Positions 46,914 through 58,855 of a DNA stretch of 64,000 nt are shown here, piece after piece. The position numbers and the translations under genes were made by a program. Every line of letters starts with the position of its first letter. The stretch's first letter is position 1. This DNA comes from Xylogone sp. PMI_703. Taxonomy: Eukaryota; Ascomycota; Leotiomycetes. The notes below the pieces were generated by a model that ran no database searches, was not told the DNA's origin, and saw only the letters and a program-made list of their open reading frames with translations. Location: the NCBI GenBank assembly GCA_021399445.1, contig JAJTUQ010000002.1, forward strand, positions 4,154,001 through 4,218,000, in the 5' to 3' direction.

Positions 46914-48368
46914 ATGGATCTCGCGTATGATCACATTCAAGAAGAGGCGCTCGCACGGGACGAGGCCCCCGCTTCGGACGCCGAGGGCAAGGATAAAAAG
47001 CCTGAGAGCTCTCTCAATGCTGACTTCCAGGAAGCATACAAGGCTATCTCTTCCAGCCCTTGGGGTGCAAAGCTAGGCGGCTTTTTCGGTAGCGTGGTTA
47101 AGCAGGTACTTCTTTCTTGTCTTGTCTTGAAACTGTATCTTGGAGTGCGAGACGGCCAGGAAGCTAGAGCCGTAAACCAAGCAGGAGATCCATTATGCTA
47201 ACCAGTTCACTGTATACAGGGTGAGAGTGTCTATAAAGAAGCTCAGCAGGAGCTCAGCGAAATTGGTGTAGAGGCTAGCAAGGGCTTCACCGATCTTCGT
47301 TCTTCTATCATCAACCGTACTAGGTCGCTTTCCCTCGTCCAGAGGTCGGCTCCCAGTTCCAGCACTGCTCCCGCCGAAGCATCTGATGCCGCCACAAATG
47401 AAAAGTCCACTGAGGAAGTCATCAAGGAGTCCGAAGGTGTACTCGCCCGTCTGCGCACTGAGGCAGCGAAGCGACTAAAAGAGATTGAGAAAGCCGAGGA
47501 TGCCGCTGATGAGGCTCTGCTAAAGTTTGGTACCAACATACGCAACTTCTTGCGTGACGCAGTGCAGATTGCCCCGCCATCGGACACTCCAGGCCAGCAA
47601 GATACAGTATTATTCGAGAGTAAGGATGCTTCAGGCAAGCGTGTATTCCATTCCACCAGATTTGATGCCCAACTACACGTGATCCACACAAGTGTAGAAT
47701 CCTTTACAAAAGATCCTGACAGTCCTGAATTCGAGAAGTGGATTAAGGGGTTCGATGTAGAAAAGAAAACGGCCGATATTGCGCGTGATCTGGAACAGTA
47801 TGCTGAATTGAGAACAACCATGGAGAAGCTTGTACCGGACAGTGTGAGCTATGCAGACTTCTGGAAACGCTATTACTTCCTTCGACACAGTGTTGAGACA
47901 GCAGAGGCAAGAAGGAAAGATCTATTAAAGGGTATGGAATCAACTTTTATTTCCCTATAATTCCCCCTTGACTTGTTTCGAAAATATACTAATCTAACCG
48001 TCATGATAGCTGCTACAACTGAAGAAGACATAGCTTGGGATGAGGATTCGTCGTCTGAGACTGAAGAATCAAAGTCCAAGGCTGCATCGTCTAAAGCAGC
48101 ATCTCACCATCGAACGCCTTCTGAAGGCTCCCAACGGACGCTTCACCCTACTACCACTCAGCAACCCAAGTCAACAGAGCCAAGAAAGTCCAATGATGAG
48201 AAGAGCCAAGCCGATAGCGACACCAGCTACGATGTCGTTGGTGCTGCAAGTGGAGCACCCAGCCAAGCACCCAGTCGCGCTCCAAACAGTCCAAAGGACA
48301 ATCGAGATTCAGATGATAGCGAGGAAAGCGATGAAAGTGAAGAGAGCGAGGAGGAGGACTGGGAGTAG
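46914..48368 (+). CDS. BSD-domain protein (Dos2-like)
   Basis: Exons 46914-47105, 47220-47931, 48010-48368; 1263 nt, 420 aa. The BSD domain is visible as [20 protein letters not shown] ... [17 protein letters not shown], with the paired conserved Phe/Trp residues in FWKRYYFLR. The N-terminal half is helical and charged ([20 protein letters not shown]). The C-terminus is very acidic and Ser-rich ([18 protein letters not shown]). Fungal proteins with this layout are orthologous to yeast Dos2, whose molecular role is poorly defined (ubiquitin and genome-stability links have been proposed). Introns have GT..AG ends, and a CTAAC precedes each acceptor. The ATG at 46914 starts [19 protein letters not shown]. 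The gene converges on TSR2. Confidence 0.9.
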
Positions 48369-48847
48369 ATTGGCAAACTATGGCGTGCTGAGGCACTGCG
48401 CGGTTATCTAAGGGGTCTTTGGCGTTTTTCTGAGGTGGTGCTCTCCTCTTATCCTCTCTATTTTTCCTTTTTTGGGCAAGAACATCTCAGGCGTTTTCTA
48501 TGGGCATTAGCTGCCACCTTGTTCATGTCTACCACCAGAATCAGATTTCATGACGTGATGGAAATATATATACCTGTACTCAGGAGAGAGAGTACCTGAT
48601 GAATGATACATGCTTTCATGCAGACAAGAGCAGAGCTTGTTCCTGGTAGCTTCTTCCTGCTGTTTTTATGTGCAATATGGACCCGATGCTCATTTTTATC
48701 CTCATAAGCCGTTTAAGTTAGTGCTACGCGCCGAACTCCTTTTTTTCCCCCAAGGCCCCATACATTTCCAACAGAAGAGACCTCCCTCGTACAAGAAAGA
48801 TGGAAAAACGCAAAGATACTCTCCCAGTATCATAAAACTAGCAAGAA
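48369..48847. other. Short spacer between convergent BSD-domain gene and TSR2
   Basis: 479 bp holding both 3' flanks. Nothing else seen. Confidence 0.5.
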
Positions 48848-49546
48848 TCACCTCTTCTTTTTGGTAACCATAGTAAACCCATCCTCATCAACCTCCGGCT
48901 CAACCTTCTCCCTCGGCGCCCTAACCAAAGGAGGCGCCTCATCCATCACCACATCCTCATCCCCATCCTCACTCTCCTCGCTATCCCAATCCGTCTCCCT
49001 CCCCTCATCATCCTGCCCCTTCCTAAACACCCCCGCGATCGCCGCCCCGGTATCCTTCCCCTTCCTCGCACTCCACCGCTCCCGAAGCCTCTCCACCTCC
49101 GACGTATCCCCCTTCAGCAGCACCTCCTTCCTGATCCTGAGCACATCATTCGCCACCTCCGTCGCGCTCCCGTCGTCGACGACGACCTCGAATTCATCGC
49201 TCATGACTTGGATTAGTACCTCCTCGACGTCAATCTCGTCGGTTTGCGGGTCGTTCTCGAAGAGCTCGACGATTGCGCCCGCGAACCAGTCGCGCTTGTC
49301 GGCGCTGTCGGGGCCGCCCCAGTTGTTGGTTACGGCGAGGCTGAGGGCGGGCCAGAGGTGGAGGAGGAGGGAGACGCTTTGTTCGAAGGTTTGTTGGAGG
49401 GATTCTGTTTGGGAGGAGGAGGGGGGGTTGTGTTAGCCTTTTTTGGGGGTTTATTTTTTGTTTCTTTTGAGATTGTGAAGACACATACCTTGTGTTAGTG
49501 TTGTTGAGCCATTGCTGGATCCTACTGCTGGTGCTGGACTTGCCAT
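48848..49546 (-). CDS. TSR2: Pre-rRNA-processing protein TSR2
   Basis: Exons on the complement: 49489-49546 and 48848-49404; 615 nt, 204 aa. Tsr2 is the escort chaperone of ribosomal protein eS26 (Rps26) and is needed for 20S pre-rRNA processing in 40S maturation. Family segments: ESLQQTFEQSVSLLLHLWPA, LAVTNNWGGPDSADKRDWFA, VEEVLIQVMSDEFEVVVDD and GSATEVANDVLRIR. An acidic tail (DSEESEDGDEDVVMDE) precedes the C-terminal VDEDGFTMVTKKKR. The intron 49405-49488 is C/T-rich before a CAG acceptor. The first exon encodes only MASPAPAVGSSNGSTTLTQ. An ATG at 49204 lies inside the conserved domain and is not the start. Confidence 0.94.
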
Positions 49547-50318
49547 TCTGTTTTCTCTATGTTTTTTTTAACTGTGCTGGCTGATGTAATTTTTGGAAGC
49601 TGCAGAGAGAATTTGTTCTGCCCCTCTCTGGATTCCAAGCTCCGCAACCTGAGTGGAAATTTGCGAAAAGATTCGGAATTAGAAGTCCATGTACTTTAGA
49701 AATATATAGGGTTCTTCAGATAACGAATTGGGTTTTCTTTCCTACTGTAACTGAATCAAGCGCACGAGAACTTATCATCCAGATATCAGAATTTCAATTT
49801 ATGGTGGGGCTGTCGTTGAGCACTGATTTTCCCTGTGCCTGAAATTTAGGGGTGTCTCGGGTGTGCAGGTGTCACCGGCAGGTCCATGACGTACTACCCC
49901 GGCTTCCGTCCACCCTTTTCCTCCTTTGGGCACATGCAGCCAATGTCAATGTGATTTCTACAGTTGCTTGGTTGGCGTGTTGGAAGAGGAAGATCTCCCA
50001 GCCAGTTCTTCTCTTGCCTCTCTTCTTGTTTTCCTTCTTCTTCTTCCTCTCCTTGAAAATCGCATTTTATCAATCAAACTACCGTCATTCCTTTGTTTCA
50101 CCCCTGAGTTTCGGGGTAGATATTCTTTAATAGTACTTTAATGTTTGGTGGTTTGGGACTGTACCGACACGGGACTGATATTCTTGGGTCTTTCAGCTGC
50201 GGATAGTTCGGGCGCCTTGCAAGCTCTACTTGCTGGGAGAGCATAGGGTATTGGAATGATCCTTTCAGGGAGATCAATTGCTAGAGTATAAACAGAAACC
50301 ACTTAGGAATCAACCGCC
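49547..50318. other. Shared upstream region of divergent TSR2 and alpha/beta hydrolase genes
   Basis: 772 bp with a T/C-rich stretch near 50005-50060. It must hold both promoters. No coding signal or RNA gene seen. Confidence 0.45.
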
Positions 50319-53059
50319 ATGGTTTTCAACACTGCTACTGTCGGTACCGCTGTTACCCCTGCAGTGATTTCGACCTTCTTCTCTCATGTAAGTTATTGAA
50401 AAGACTCAAATTCCCAAGGGAATGCGCATACGCTAATAGCATTCAGTATCTCAATCGCAAGCTCCAGGGAAAGAAACCGACGTCTCACATCTCCTATGAT
50501 GAGGGGCTTCACTTGATTCGCCAGTTCCTTCTATATGCTTCCCACCATACTGTCGAAGATATCCAACGCTTCACTTCCCAATGGGTCCCTCATCCGCGCT
50601 GGGTAAAAGTGGAGGAAGTGAGAATCTACGATCAGTACATCCTTCAAGCTGCTGAGTACTTGACTGCGCAGCTGGGCCAGCATGGAATAGATGAAATTGG
50701 CGGTAGGACCTGGTGGCAGTGGCGCCGGCCAAGGAGCGAGCTCAAAGCCGAGTGGATTGAGATGAGAGCCGATTACAACGAGAGGAAGCAGAATGGGGAA
50801 GAGTGTAAGAGGGTTATGCTTTATGTGCACGGTGGGGCGTATTTCTTTGGGAGTGTAGATGAACACCGCTATCAGATGCAGAGACATGCGCGCAAGTTGA
50901 ATGCGAGAGTATTTGCTCCGCGATATCGACTGGCCCCTCAATTCCCATTTCCGTGCGGTTTACATGACTGCCTGGCTGCTTACTTGCATCTCCTGAGCAT
51001 TCAGCATCCGTCAACTATTATTCTAGCAGGAGACTCTGCAGGAGGAGGAATGGTTTTGAGGTAAGCATAAGAATCTAAGTCCCAATATTTTACTATCGGG
51101 GATATCTGTTAATACCGAAGAAGCATGCTCGTCACTTTACGTGACAGGAACATCCCATTACCAGCAGGAGCTATTCTTATTTCTCCTTGGGTTGATCTTA
51201 CGCATTCATTCCCTAGTGTCGGCGAAGATAATCCACTGGATTATATCCCACCTGCAGGCTTTCACCATCGTCCATCTCCAGCATGGCCACCTCCGAATTC
51301 GGACGACATGCTGGCTGTAGAGCAGACAATAATTAGTAACATGTCTCGAAATGAACGCAGGAATCCTTCGCTGTCAAATGGTCAAGGTGCTGTTGAAGGT
51401 TTTCATGCTGACCATCATCCTCCTGAAGGGATGAAGAACCGCAAAGCCGTTCCTGATACTAAATCGGACAGCAATGGTGTTCCTATCGCCAATACGATTC
51501 CAGGGCCCGGTTATAACCTCTCCATTATGCTTGACGGCAAGTTGGTGGAGGTTAAAGATCAAATCCATATGTATACGACAAATCAGCTTCTCACTCATCC
51601 GTTAGTATCTCCTGTCTTTCAGCCTTCCCTCGGAGGTCTTCCGCCCCTCCTCATCATGGTTGGCGGTGGAGAGATGTTACGTGACGAACAGATCTATATA
51701 GCGCATAAAGCGGCCAACCCAACGAAATATGCACCCCCAGATGTATTGCTTGATCGATATCCCCATCTCCGGCACAGGGAAGAAGTGAAGAAGTGGAAGC
51801 CAACATATGTCCAGTTGCAAGTCTGGGATGACTTGTGCCATGTCGCTCCCACCCTGAGCTTCACGAGACCTGCAAAGTATATGTACCGTTCTATTGCGCA
51901 GTTTGGCGCATGGGCATTGGCTAGGGCTCAAAAGACCCCGATTGATATAGTCGATGACGATGATGTCTCCGTTATTTCATCTTCGGGTTCTTCTGATGAA
52001 GACGAAAGATTGAAACAGAAAGAGCAACCGGAAATAAATGGTAATGGAGTTAAAATCGGAAAAGCAGGTGATTCTATACCTGAGTTCAAGAACCACATGA
52101 TCCGACAGCGAGTTGATTGCCATGGAAATGTATATGATCTTGAGCCGGTACAGGAGCTTCAAGCGTGTTGTATGCAGACGTCGGAAATTGGGGTGATCAA
52201 GGAAGCTCCCGTTCGTAAATGGATGGAAGTGAAGAAAAAGTATGACTCTAAGTATGCCTCAGATAAGCGTAGAGTTCAGAAGCAACGAGCCAAAGATATG
52301 GCTGAGGGATATATGACATTTGGAGAGGACGAAGTGCCACCGCCATCGGCATTAGCAGGAAGACGGAAGACCGATCGCGACTTTAAAGAAAAGAAGAAGA
52401 CAAAAAGTCTGGGACTGTCTCTGTGGGCACTATGGGGTAGTAAACACGATGAAAAGACAATCGTTAGAGAAGTTGGCGCGGACCAAGTCCAAGCCGCTGT
52501 CCTGGAAGATGATGACCGCGTTGGAACTCAGGAGACACAAGTTAAGGAGGGGAGGAAGAGTATCGGGAGTAGACAGAAATCTGATTATAGTCGCAGTCGG
52601 TCTCGTCGTAGGGTCGTTGCTGATGAGCATCAGACCGAAGCCAACAGTGATGCCGAGGTTGATGAGAATACATCTGCTCTCGATCTTGAGGCTAGGATGG
52701 AAGCCAAGCGTCGACTAGATGCCGCAGCTTCTCGCCCATCTTCGCGAGAATCTATGAGCATCAAATCGGACATTGATGTCCCTAATATTCTTGTTCGAAC
52801 ACCCACGCTCGAGACTGAACTGCACCGACCCAAAGCTAACGGCATTGCGTTTCCATTCAGCCTGAAGCGTGACAATGATGGTAGGAGCGATAGTATGAGG
52901 ACCTTAACTAGTGATATCGGGGTTCCTCCTCTTCCGGTAATGAAACAACAGGAATCTGTACCTCCTAGTCACGCTCCTGATAACGAGGATGAAGTTGACC
53001 TTGATAGAGAAGAGGCCATGTCCACAACAGCGGTAGCCGGAGATTCTGTGCAGAAGTAA
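50319..53059 (+). CDS. Alpha/beta hydrolase (HSL-type lipase/esterase) with long disordered C-terminal tail
   Basis: Exons 50319-50387, 50447-51060, 51124-53059; 2619 nt, 872 aa. The hormone-sensitive-lipase signature is clear: oxyanion-hole motif YVHGGAYFFGS, ARVFAPRYRLAPQFPFP, and the nucleophile elbow ILAGDSAGGGMVL, with the intron placed just after it. The acid and histidine of the triad are probably in PPLLIMVGGGEMLRDE and QVWDDLCHVAPTLSF. A large insertion of about 80 residues (FHHRPSPAWPPPNSDDMLAV onward) splits the hydrolase domain. From about residue 490 the protein is charged and disordered (DDDDVSVISSSGSSDEDERL) for a further 380 residues. The N-terminus VFNTATVGTAVTPAVISTFF is hydrophobic and may anchor the protein to membrane or lipid droplets. 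Substrate is not known; a neutral-lipid or sterol-ester esterase is an inference. Confidence 0.9.
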
Positions 53060-53313
53060 TGGCGCTATATAATATCTATTTTCTCAAGGCGTTATAATTG
53101 AAATATTATCGCTTTATGAGATGTACTACTTTTTTTTGTACTATTATCTATTTCTATCTCTTTTTCATCTGTCTACATATACCATTCTCAACAATAGACT
53201 AGTTGCACATTATTATTACCACCGGGTATCATCATAATGTATCTCTATACGCTGTACTCTGTTCCTGAGTATGCTTAGTATTGTATTATTTTTGACTTTT
53301 ATTATTCAACTGT

Positions 53314-55783
53314 TCACTCATATCCTGGACTAGTTCCTAATGTTGAATCTGTGTCAAGTATGATCCCCTTTCCAAGTGGGCTCCCTGCTTTTTCTCCTGT
53401 CCGCATATCCTGTGCCACCCGGTCAAGTGGTCTTGTTGCCTGGCGCGGACGAGCACTTGAAATAGGAGAAGAGGCAAGCTTTGGTGAGAGGGGAGTGGTA
53501 TCACGTCTTGGACTGCTGATTGGATGGTAGCTCGCACTTCGATAGGGTAGCCGTGGCTCAGGAGTACCAAGAGGCGTCATGCCCCTGTCTCCTGTAAATC
53601 GAGGTGATTCTGCACCAAATGGAGTGTTTCCTCTAGAATAACGACCCTCATCTTCTTCAACGTGGTTATACTGGTACTCTTCTCCTCTACGTTTTACGGG
53701 ACTTTCATCGTATGGATCGAATCCAACCTTTCTGCGGGCTGCTAATCGTGTCCTTCTCCTTTCATCTGAATCACCGCCTGCCCCGGTAGTCGAAGATTCC
53801 TCGAGGAAGAATGTAAGGAGTTCATCTGGGATTGCGAGATGAGATACCTGTTGAAACTGCTGTAGAGCCGTTAAACGAATTAGCATCTCCAGGAGGGATA
53901 ATGATGTACGAATAGGGCCTCCAAAAGCCATAGGGTTAGAACGAGAATTAAACGATAGCTGAGAGGAAGAAGGTGCTAGTGTCGATGGATGGAGATCATC
54001 CCGTGGGGTATGCGGTGGCGACGTGAGCTCAAGACGAGCCATTTCATTTGCAAGCTCTGGTCGACCAGGTGAATGTACTGATGGATTAGCAGGTACTGAA
54101 CTATATGGCGGGTCGTCCGGGATTTCTTGGCCCGCTGCTTCTGAGGTTTCCGAACTGGAATCTTCCGATTCGGTGTAGACTTCGAAAGCCAGCCATTCAG
54201 GGTCAAGATCCGGTGGGAACTTCCATAGGTGATCCGTCGTTGACGAGAGATTGGAAGATGGGTCTTCAAGCACCAAGACTGAACTCTCTCGACGTATCTG
54301 ATCATTAGGGTCATCCTCAGAGTCATCCTGCTCTACTGCTGTTGAAGCTTCTCTTTCTGGCATGTAGCCTTCATCTTCGTCTTCCTGATCCACACTCCAA
54401 TCATCGTGGGTTTCCTGCATTGCTTTTCGAGGAGGAATTGCATTTACATCCCGCTTGAGTAACAGAATAGGGCTATTTGTCTCATCTTGACTGCCAATAT
54501 TCAATATCTTCCCAGTATCTGCGTAAAATATCTTTGATATTTGGTATATAGGTAAATGTTCTCGAATACCTGCGAGTTTAATGTCTCCATAGGGCCCAGG
54601 TTGTGTTTGGTAATCTTCAAATGAGTGAACTCTATCATCATCAAAGTCCTCAACGATCTCGAACCTGTAAGCATATTCGTTTGCATTTCCTTCGCCGCCT
54701 AAGATAGGCTCTTGGTTGTCGTAAGCCATCGAAAGAGGGATACGCATCAGCTTCACATTCGCCTTATGAATAACCTCCTTCCAGGTCGTATCGCGTATGT
54801 TTTCTGACTGCTCAAATGCTCTATACGCATGTCCTGTAAAGAGCATATATAGAGATAAGGTAAACGTTGGGCCAACCTGAACTGGTTTATTCGGTGCCAT
54901 GCTAAACTGTGTATCACCTGCAGTTAAAAATGTACTTGCTTGTAACAATCTGGACGGAGAGACCGTGGGTGGAAGAGTCGTGGAGAGGTTTGCACCAGAG
55001 GTTGTGATGGCAAGATTAATAAAAGGTACAGCATCTTCTATACGTTCGAGCAGTCGACGGATATCCTCGATTATCTCTCTGATTTCTACTTGGTGAGCAG
55101 TCTTCGATTTGCCTTTGCCATTCCGTCGACGTGACTCCTCTTCGCTATTAGCTGCTTTTGCCAGACGGGCACCGAGAGATTGAATATCCCATCTCAAGGA
55201 TTTGGTCAAAACAACTGCAGATTCGAGCGTTGTGTTTCCTCTTGCGGATCTATTTCTTATTATTAGAGATTGAAGTACAGAGGATACAGTGATCAAACTC
55301 ACATAAGTTCCACCATATCTATAGCAGGTGATATGATCTAAGGGAGTATTGTTAGAGTGACCTAAAAGCCAGTACGACTCCAAGGAGAACAGGACAGAGA
55401 GCGGAGAGCTGATTGTCCTCTAGGTAGCCTACCTTAATCTTGCCATCGAGTTTCTCTTGAAGAGCCCGGAGGGTACGATAGTCCGTATCATTGTCGACCG
55501 TCTAAGGAGTGCGAGTTAGAACGCATTTCTGAAAATAAAAATAAAAATGAAACAGAGCTAACCTTGAGCAGCCTTGAAGTCTGTCGAATTGCATAAGTGG
55601 CCGTGATACCAATACCAGAACTGAACTAGTCAGAAAAATTATAGTGAGAATTTCACCTAGAAACACTACCGTATGGCATAGTTCACAGCATGCTGTGTGA
55701 GCTGGGAATATATATGAGCACGTGATCATTATAATATTCAGTCTGAAGGCAGAAGTACATACCTTGTTCAAGAAGATGTCCAT
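53314..55783 (-). CDS. RanGTP-binding protein of the Yrb30 family
   Basis: Exons on the complement: 55763-55783, 55563-55625, 55433-55501, 55303-55337, 53314-55249; 2124 nt, 707 aa. Pfam 'Ran-binding' (Yrb30-like) features: GIGITATYAIRQTSRLLK, TLRALQEKLDGKIK, IISPAIDMVELISARGNTTL, ESAVVLTKSLRWDIQSLGAR and PVQVGPTFTLSLYMLFTGHA. Yeast Yrb30 binds RanGTP and influences nuclear transport; the same is inferred here. The 5' end is split into four very small exons (21, 63, 69 and 35 nt coding), each in frame with canonical ends. The C-terminal half is acidic then Ser/Pro-rich (SPSVHSPGRPE-like), probably disordered. Some members of the family are annotated in fungi simply as hypothetical proteins. 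The ATG at 55783 starts MDIFLNKFSSGIGIT. Confidence 0.85.
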
Positions 55784-56403
55784 CTTCAATAAAAGTAGCA
55801 GCACCAAGTGCGGGGAGAGATTTTAGGAAGTGGGTAGGTGCTAGATATTCGCTAAGCGTCAAGAAGCCAAAGATATGAGAACTTTATAGAACATCATGAT
55901 CCAGATCGATGTAATATATTTTTCATTCATGAGCAAGACGCGATGCTTCTTTGCATGTTTGCCCAAGCGGAGGAGGAATGATTGGTTCACGTCATTTCTT
56001 CGCTAGGAGGATGTTTGATGGATAAAAGAAGCTGGACTAGTTAGGCGCTTTGGCCTCTGCCACCGACTCCACCTACTTTCACCGTCATAAGAGGGTGGGG
56101 CTGAGTTTTGTGGGCGCGACGAGTCAACCCAGCGAAACTTGCCCCTCCTTTCAGACTGGACATCCATTCTTGCCATCATACCCACTCAAAGGAAGATCTG
56201 AGACGGCTTCCTCAAGAAAGGCTGCTTCAACGCACTCACGGGCGCTTCTGGATATCACATCTCGTGTGTTGGTGGCGACCGTGCAGGATTTATTACTGTA
56301 AATCCCAGTTTCTCGCCAGCGCACCTAAAAAAGCATCGTCTCTGCCACCGGTGTGAAGCATCTTCAATTTTAGCCCTTCTAGTACCATCACAACACCACA
56401 AAT
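55784..56403. promoter_or_regulatory. Shared upstream region of divergent Yrb30-like and SUP35 genes
   Basis: 620 bp between two start codons. Short open frames at 56003-56356 are not supported. The last 80 bp look like the eRF3 leader. No specific site identified. Confidence 0.45.
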
Positions 56404-58855
56404 ATGTCCAACCTCAACTCTTGGGAGGATGATCCAAGCTTAAAGGAAGACAACCTTGCTAAGCAGACGCAACAGCTAAACCTCAATAACAAGCCTCAAG
56501 CAGCTGGTGGATCATTTAGGCCGGGCGCAGCTTCATTCCAGCCGGGAGCCCAATCTTTTCAACCTGGCCAACCATACCAAGCATACGGTGGCTATGACCA
56601 ATCTCAATATCAGAACTACTACAACCCCCAGCAGGGCTACGGATATCCTCAATACGGACAGCAGGGTGCTGGTTACAATCAATACCAACAAGGAGGATAT
56701 AATGGATACCAAGGAGGCTACAATCAAGGATATGGTGAGTGCACAGACTTTTTATAGCAAGTAGCATTTACAATTCATTTTTATATTTGCAGTAGTTAAA
56801 ATAAAACATGTCATCTCTGCCAATAAAAATAGTGTTTATACTATTCGAAGATATTCAGAAGCTGACGTTATATCCTAGGCAACCAATACGGCGGCTATTC
56901 GCAGCAACCAGGAAACGGCTCATCACAACAGTCACAGCAGTCGCAGCAATCGCAACAGCCTCGACAAACTCCAACTATTGCCAAACGCCCTACGGATAGT
57001 TCTACGACTTCGGATTTAAATAAGCCCGTGACAGTGAAGGAGGGAGCTCCTAAAGTTCTGAGCATTGGAGGAGAGCCTTCCAACCTTAGCAAACCTGCCA
57101 CAGTGAAGGATGGAGCACCAAAGGTCCTGAGCATTGGAGGGGACGCACCGAAGCCAAAGGCCAAAGTGTTATCAATTGGGGGAACTGCTACACCACCAGA
57201 GAAGAAGGAACAGAAAAAGGAGGAAAAGAAGGACGTCCCGTCCGCCGCTCCCTCACAAGCCGGTGCTGAAGCAGGAGCTAAAGCGGCAGCTGTTAAGGCG
57301 ATTGAGAAGACTGAGAAAGGAGCAGCAGATAGCGGCAAGACCTCCCCAACGCCTTCTTCTGGCAGGTCAAGCCCAACACGATTGGCAGCAAGACAAGCAG
57401 CTAGGGATGCCGATATAGTCGAAAAGGAACAAGCCGCTGATGTTGATGAAGAAACACTTAAAGAAATCTATGGTAAGGAGCACGTGAATATCATTTTCAT
57501 TGGTCATGTCGACGCAGGGAAATCCACACTCGGAGGTGCGATTTTGTACGCTACAGGAATGGTCGACGAACGAACAATGGAGAAAAACAAAAGAGAAGCT
57601 AAAGAAATGGGACGTGAAACATGGTATCTATCGTGGGCACTAGATCTTACAAAGGAAGAAAGATCTAAGGGGAAGACTGTGGAGGTTGGCAGAGGTTTCT
57701 TTGAAACTGAAAAGCGAAGATACAGTATTTTGGATGCTCCTGGACACAAGACATATGTGCCAAGCATGATTGGTGGTGCCTCACAAGCCGACGTTGGCAT
57801 TCTAGTTATTAGTGCTCGAAAAGGCGAGTATGAGACAGGATTCGAAAAGGGAGGTCAGACTAGAGAGCACGCTATGTTGGCAAAGACTCAAGGTGTCAAC
57901 AAACTTGTTGTAGTTATCAATAAGATGGATGACCCTACTGTCGAATGGTCGGAGGAGCGCTACAAGGAATGTACCACCAAACTCGCTCAGTTCCTCAAAT
58001 CTGCGGGCTACAATCTTAAGACCGATGTTTTCTTCATGCCAATTGCTGCTCAACAGTCAATGGGTATCAAGGACAGAATCCCGAAAGATGTGGCGCCATA
58101 TTACGATGGTCCTTCGCTTCTGGAATACCTAGACGGAATGAAGGCTTTTGAACGTAAAGTCAATGCCCCTTTCATGATGCCGGTCAATGGCAAATACCGA
58201 GATATGGGTACGATAGTAGAAGGCAAGATCGAGTCAGGTGTAGTCAAGAAGGGTATGGCCTTAATTATGATGCCTAACCGCGATAAAGTTGAAGTCGCTG
58301 CCGCATATGGAGAGACGGAAGATGAAGTTTCAGTAGCTCAATGCGGTGACCAAGTTCGTCTACGACTCCGTGGAATTGAAGAAGAAGATATTCTACCTGG
58401 ATTCGTTCTCTGCTCTCCAAAACGCCTTGTCCATTGCGTCTCCGCATTTGAGGCTCAAATAAAGATCTTGGATCTGAAGAGCATCTTATCAGCTGGGTTC
58501 AACTGTGTTCTTCATGTGCACTCCGCAATCGAAGAGGTAACATTTGCAGCCCTGCTTCATAAGTTGCAAAAAGGCACCAACAGAAAGAGCAAACTACCAC
58601 CATCTCATGCTAAGAGAGGCGATAGCATTATCGCGAGAATGGAGGTCACGGGTGGTGCAGGTTCTGTATGTGTGGAGAGATTCGAGGATTACCCACAATT
58701 AGGAAGATTCACACTCAGAGACCAGGTTCGTAATTCCCTAATTGCAATGTTTTTGATTGGTACCATAAAGCTAACGTGTGGTTCAGGGACAAACAATTGC
58801 CATTGGTAAGATCACGAAGTTGATTACAGATGAAAACCAAAGCACCACAGCTTAA
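56404..58855 (+). CDS. SUP35: Translation termination factor eRF3 (Sup35) GTPase
   Basis: Exons 56404-56734, 56879-58725, 58787-58855; 2247 nt, 748 aa. eRF3 binds eRF1 and hydrolyses GTP during stop-codon recognition in the cytosol. The N domain is Gln/Asn/Tyr/Gly-rich with oligopeptide-like repeats (GAGYNQYQQGGYNGYQGGYN), resembling the prion-forming domain of yeast Sup35. The charged middle domain carries three copies of a KVLSIGG motif. The GTPase domain shows G1 FIGHVDAGKST, G3 DAPGHKTYV and G4 NKMDDP; beta-barrel domains follow (MMPVNGKYRDMGTIVEGKIE, LPGFVLCSP). The last exon encodes GQTIAIGKITKLITDENQ, the normal eRF3 C-terminus, so the intron 58726-58786 must be removed. The first intron lies inside the Q/N-rich domain. 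GTPase assignment is certain; prion behaviour is unproven. Confidence 0.97.
56560..56960 (+). repeat. Q/N/Y/G-rich prion-like repeat coding region of SUP35
   Basis: Imperfect units of the form (Y/G)(N/Q)(Q/G)(Y/G) continue on both sides of the first intron (exon 1 up to 56734, exon 2 from 56879). They end in a run of QQSQQSQQSQQ. Composition lacks charged residues, as in yeast-type prion domains. Confidence 0.8.
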
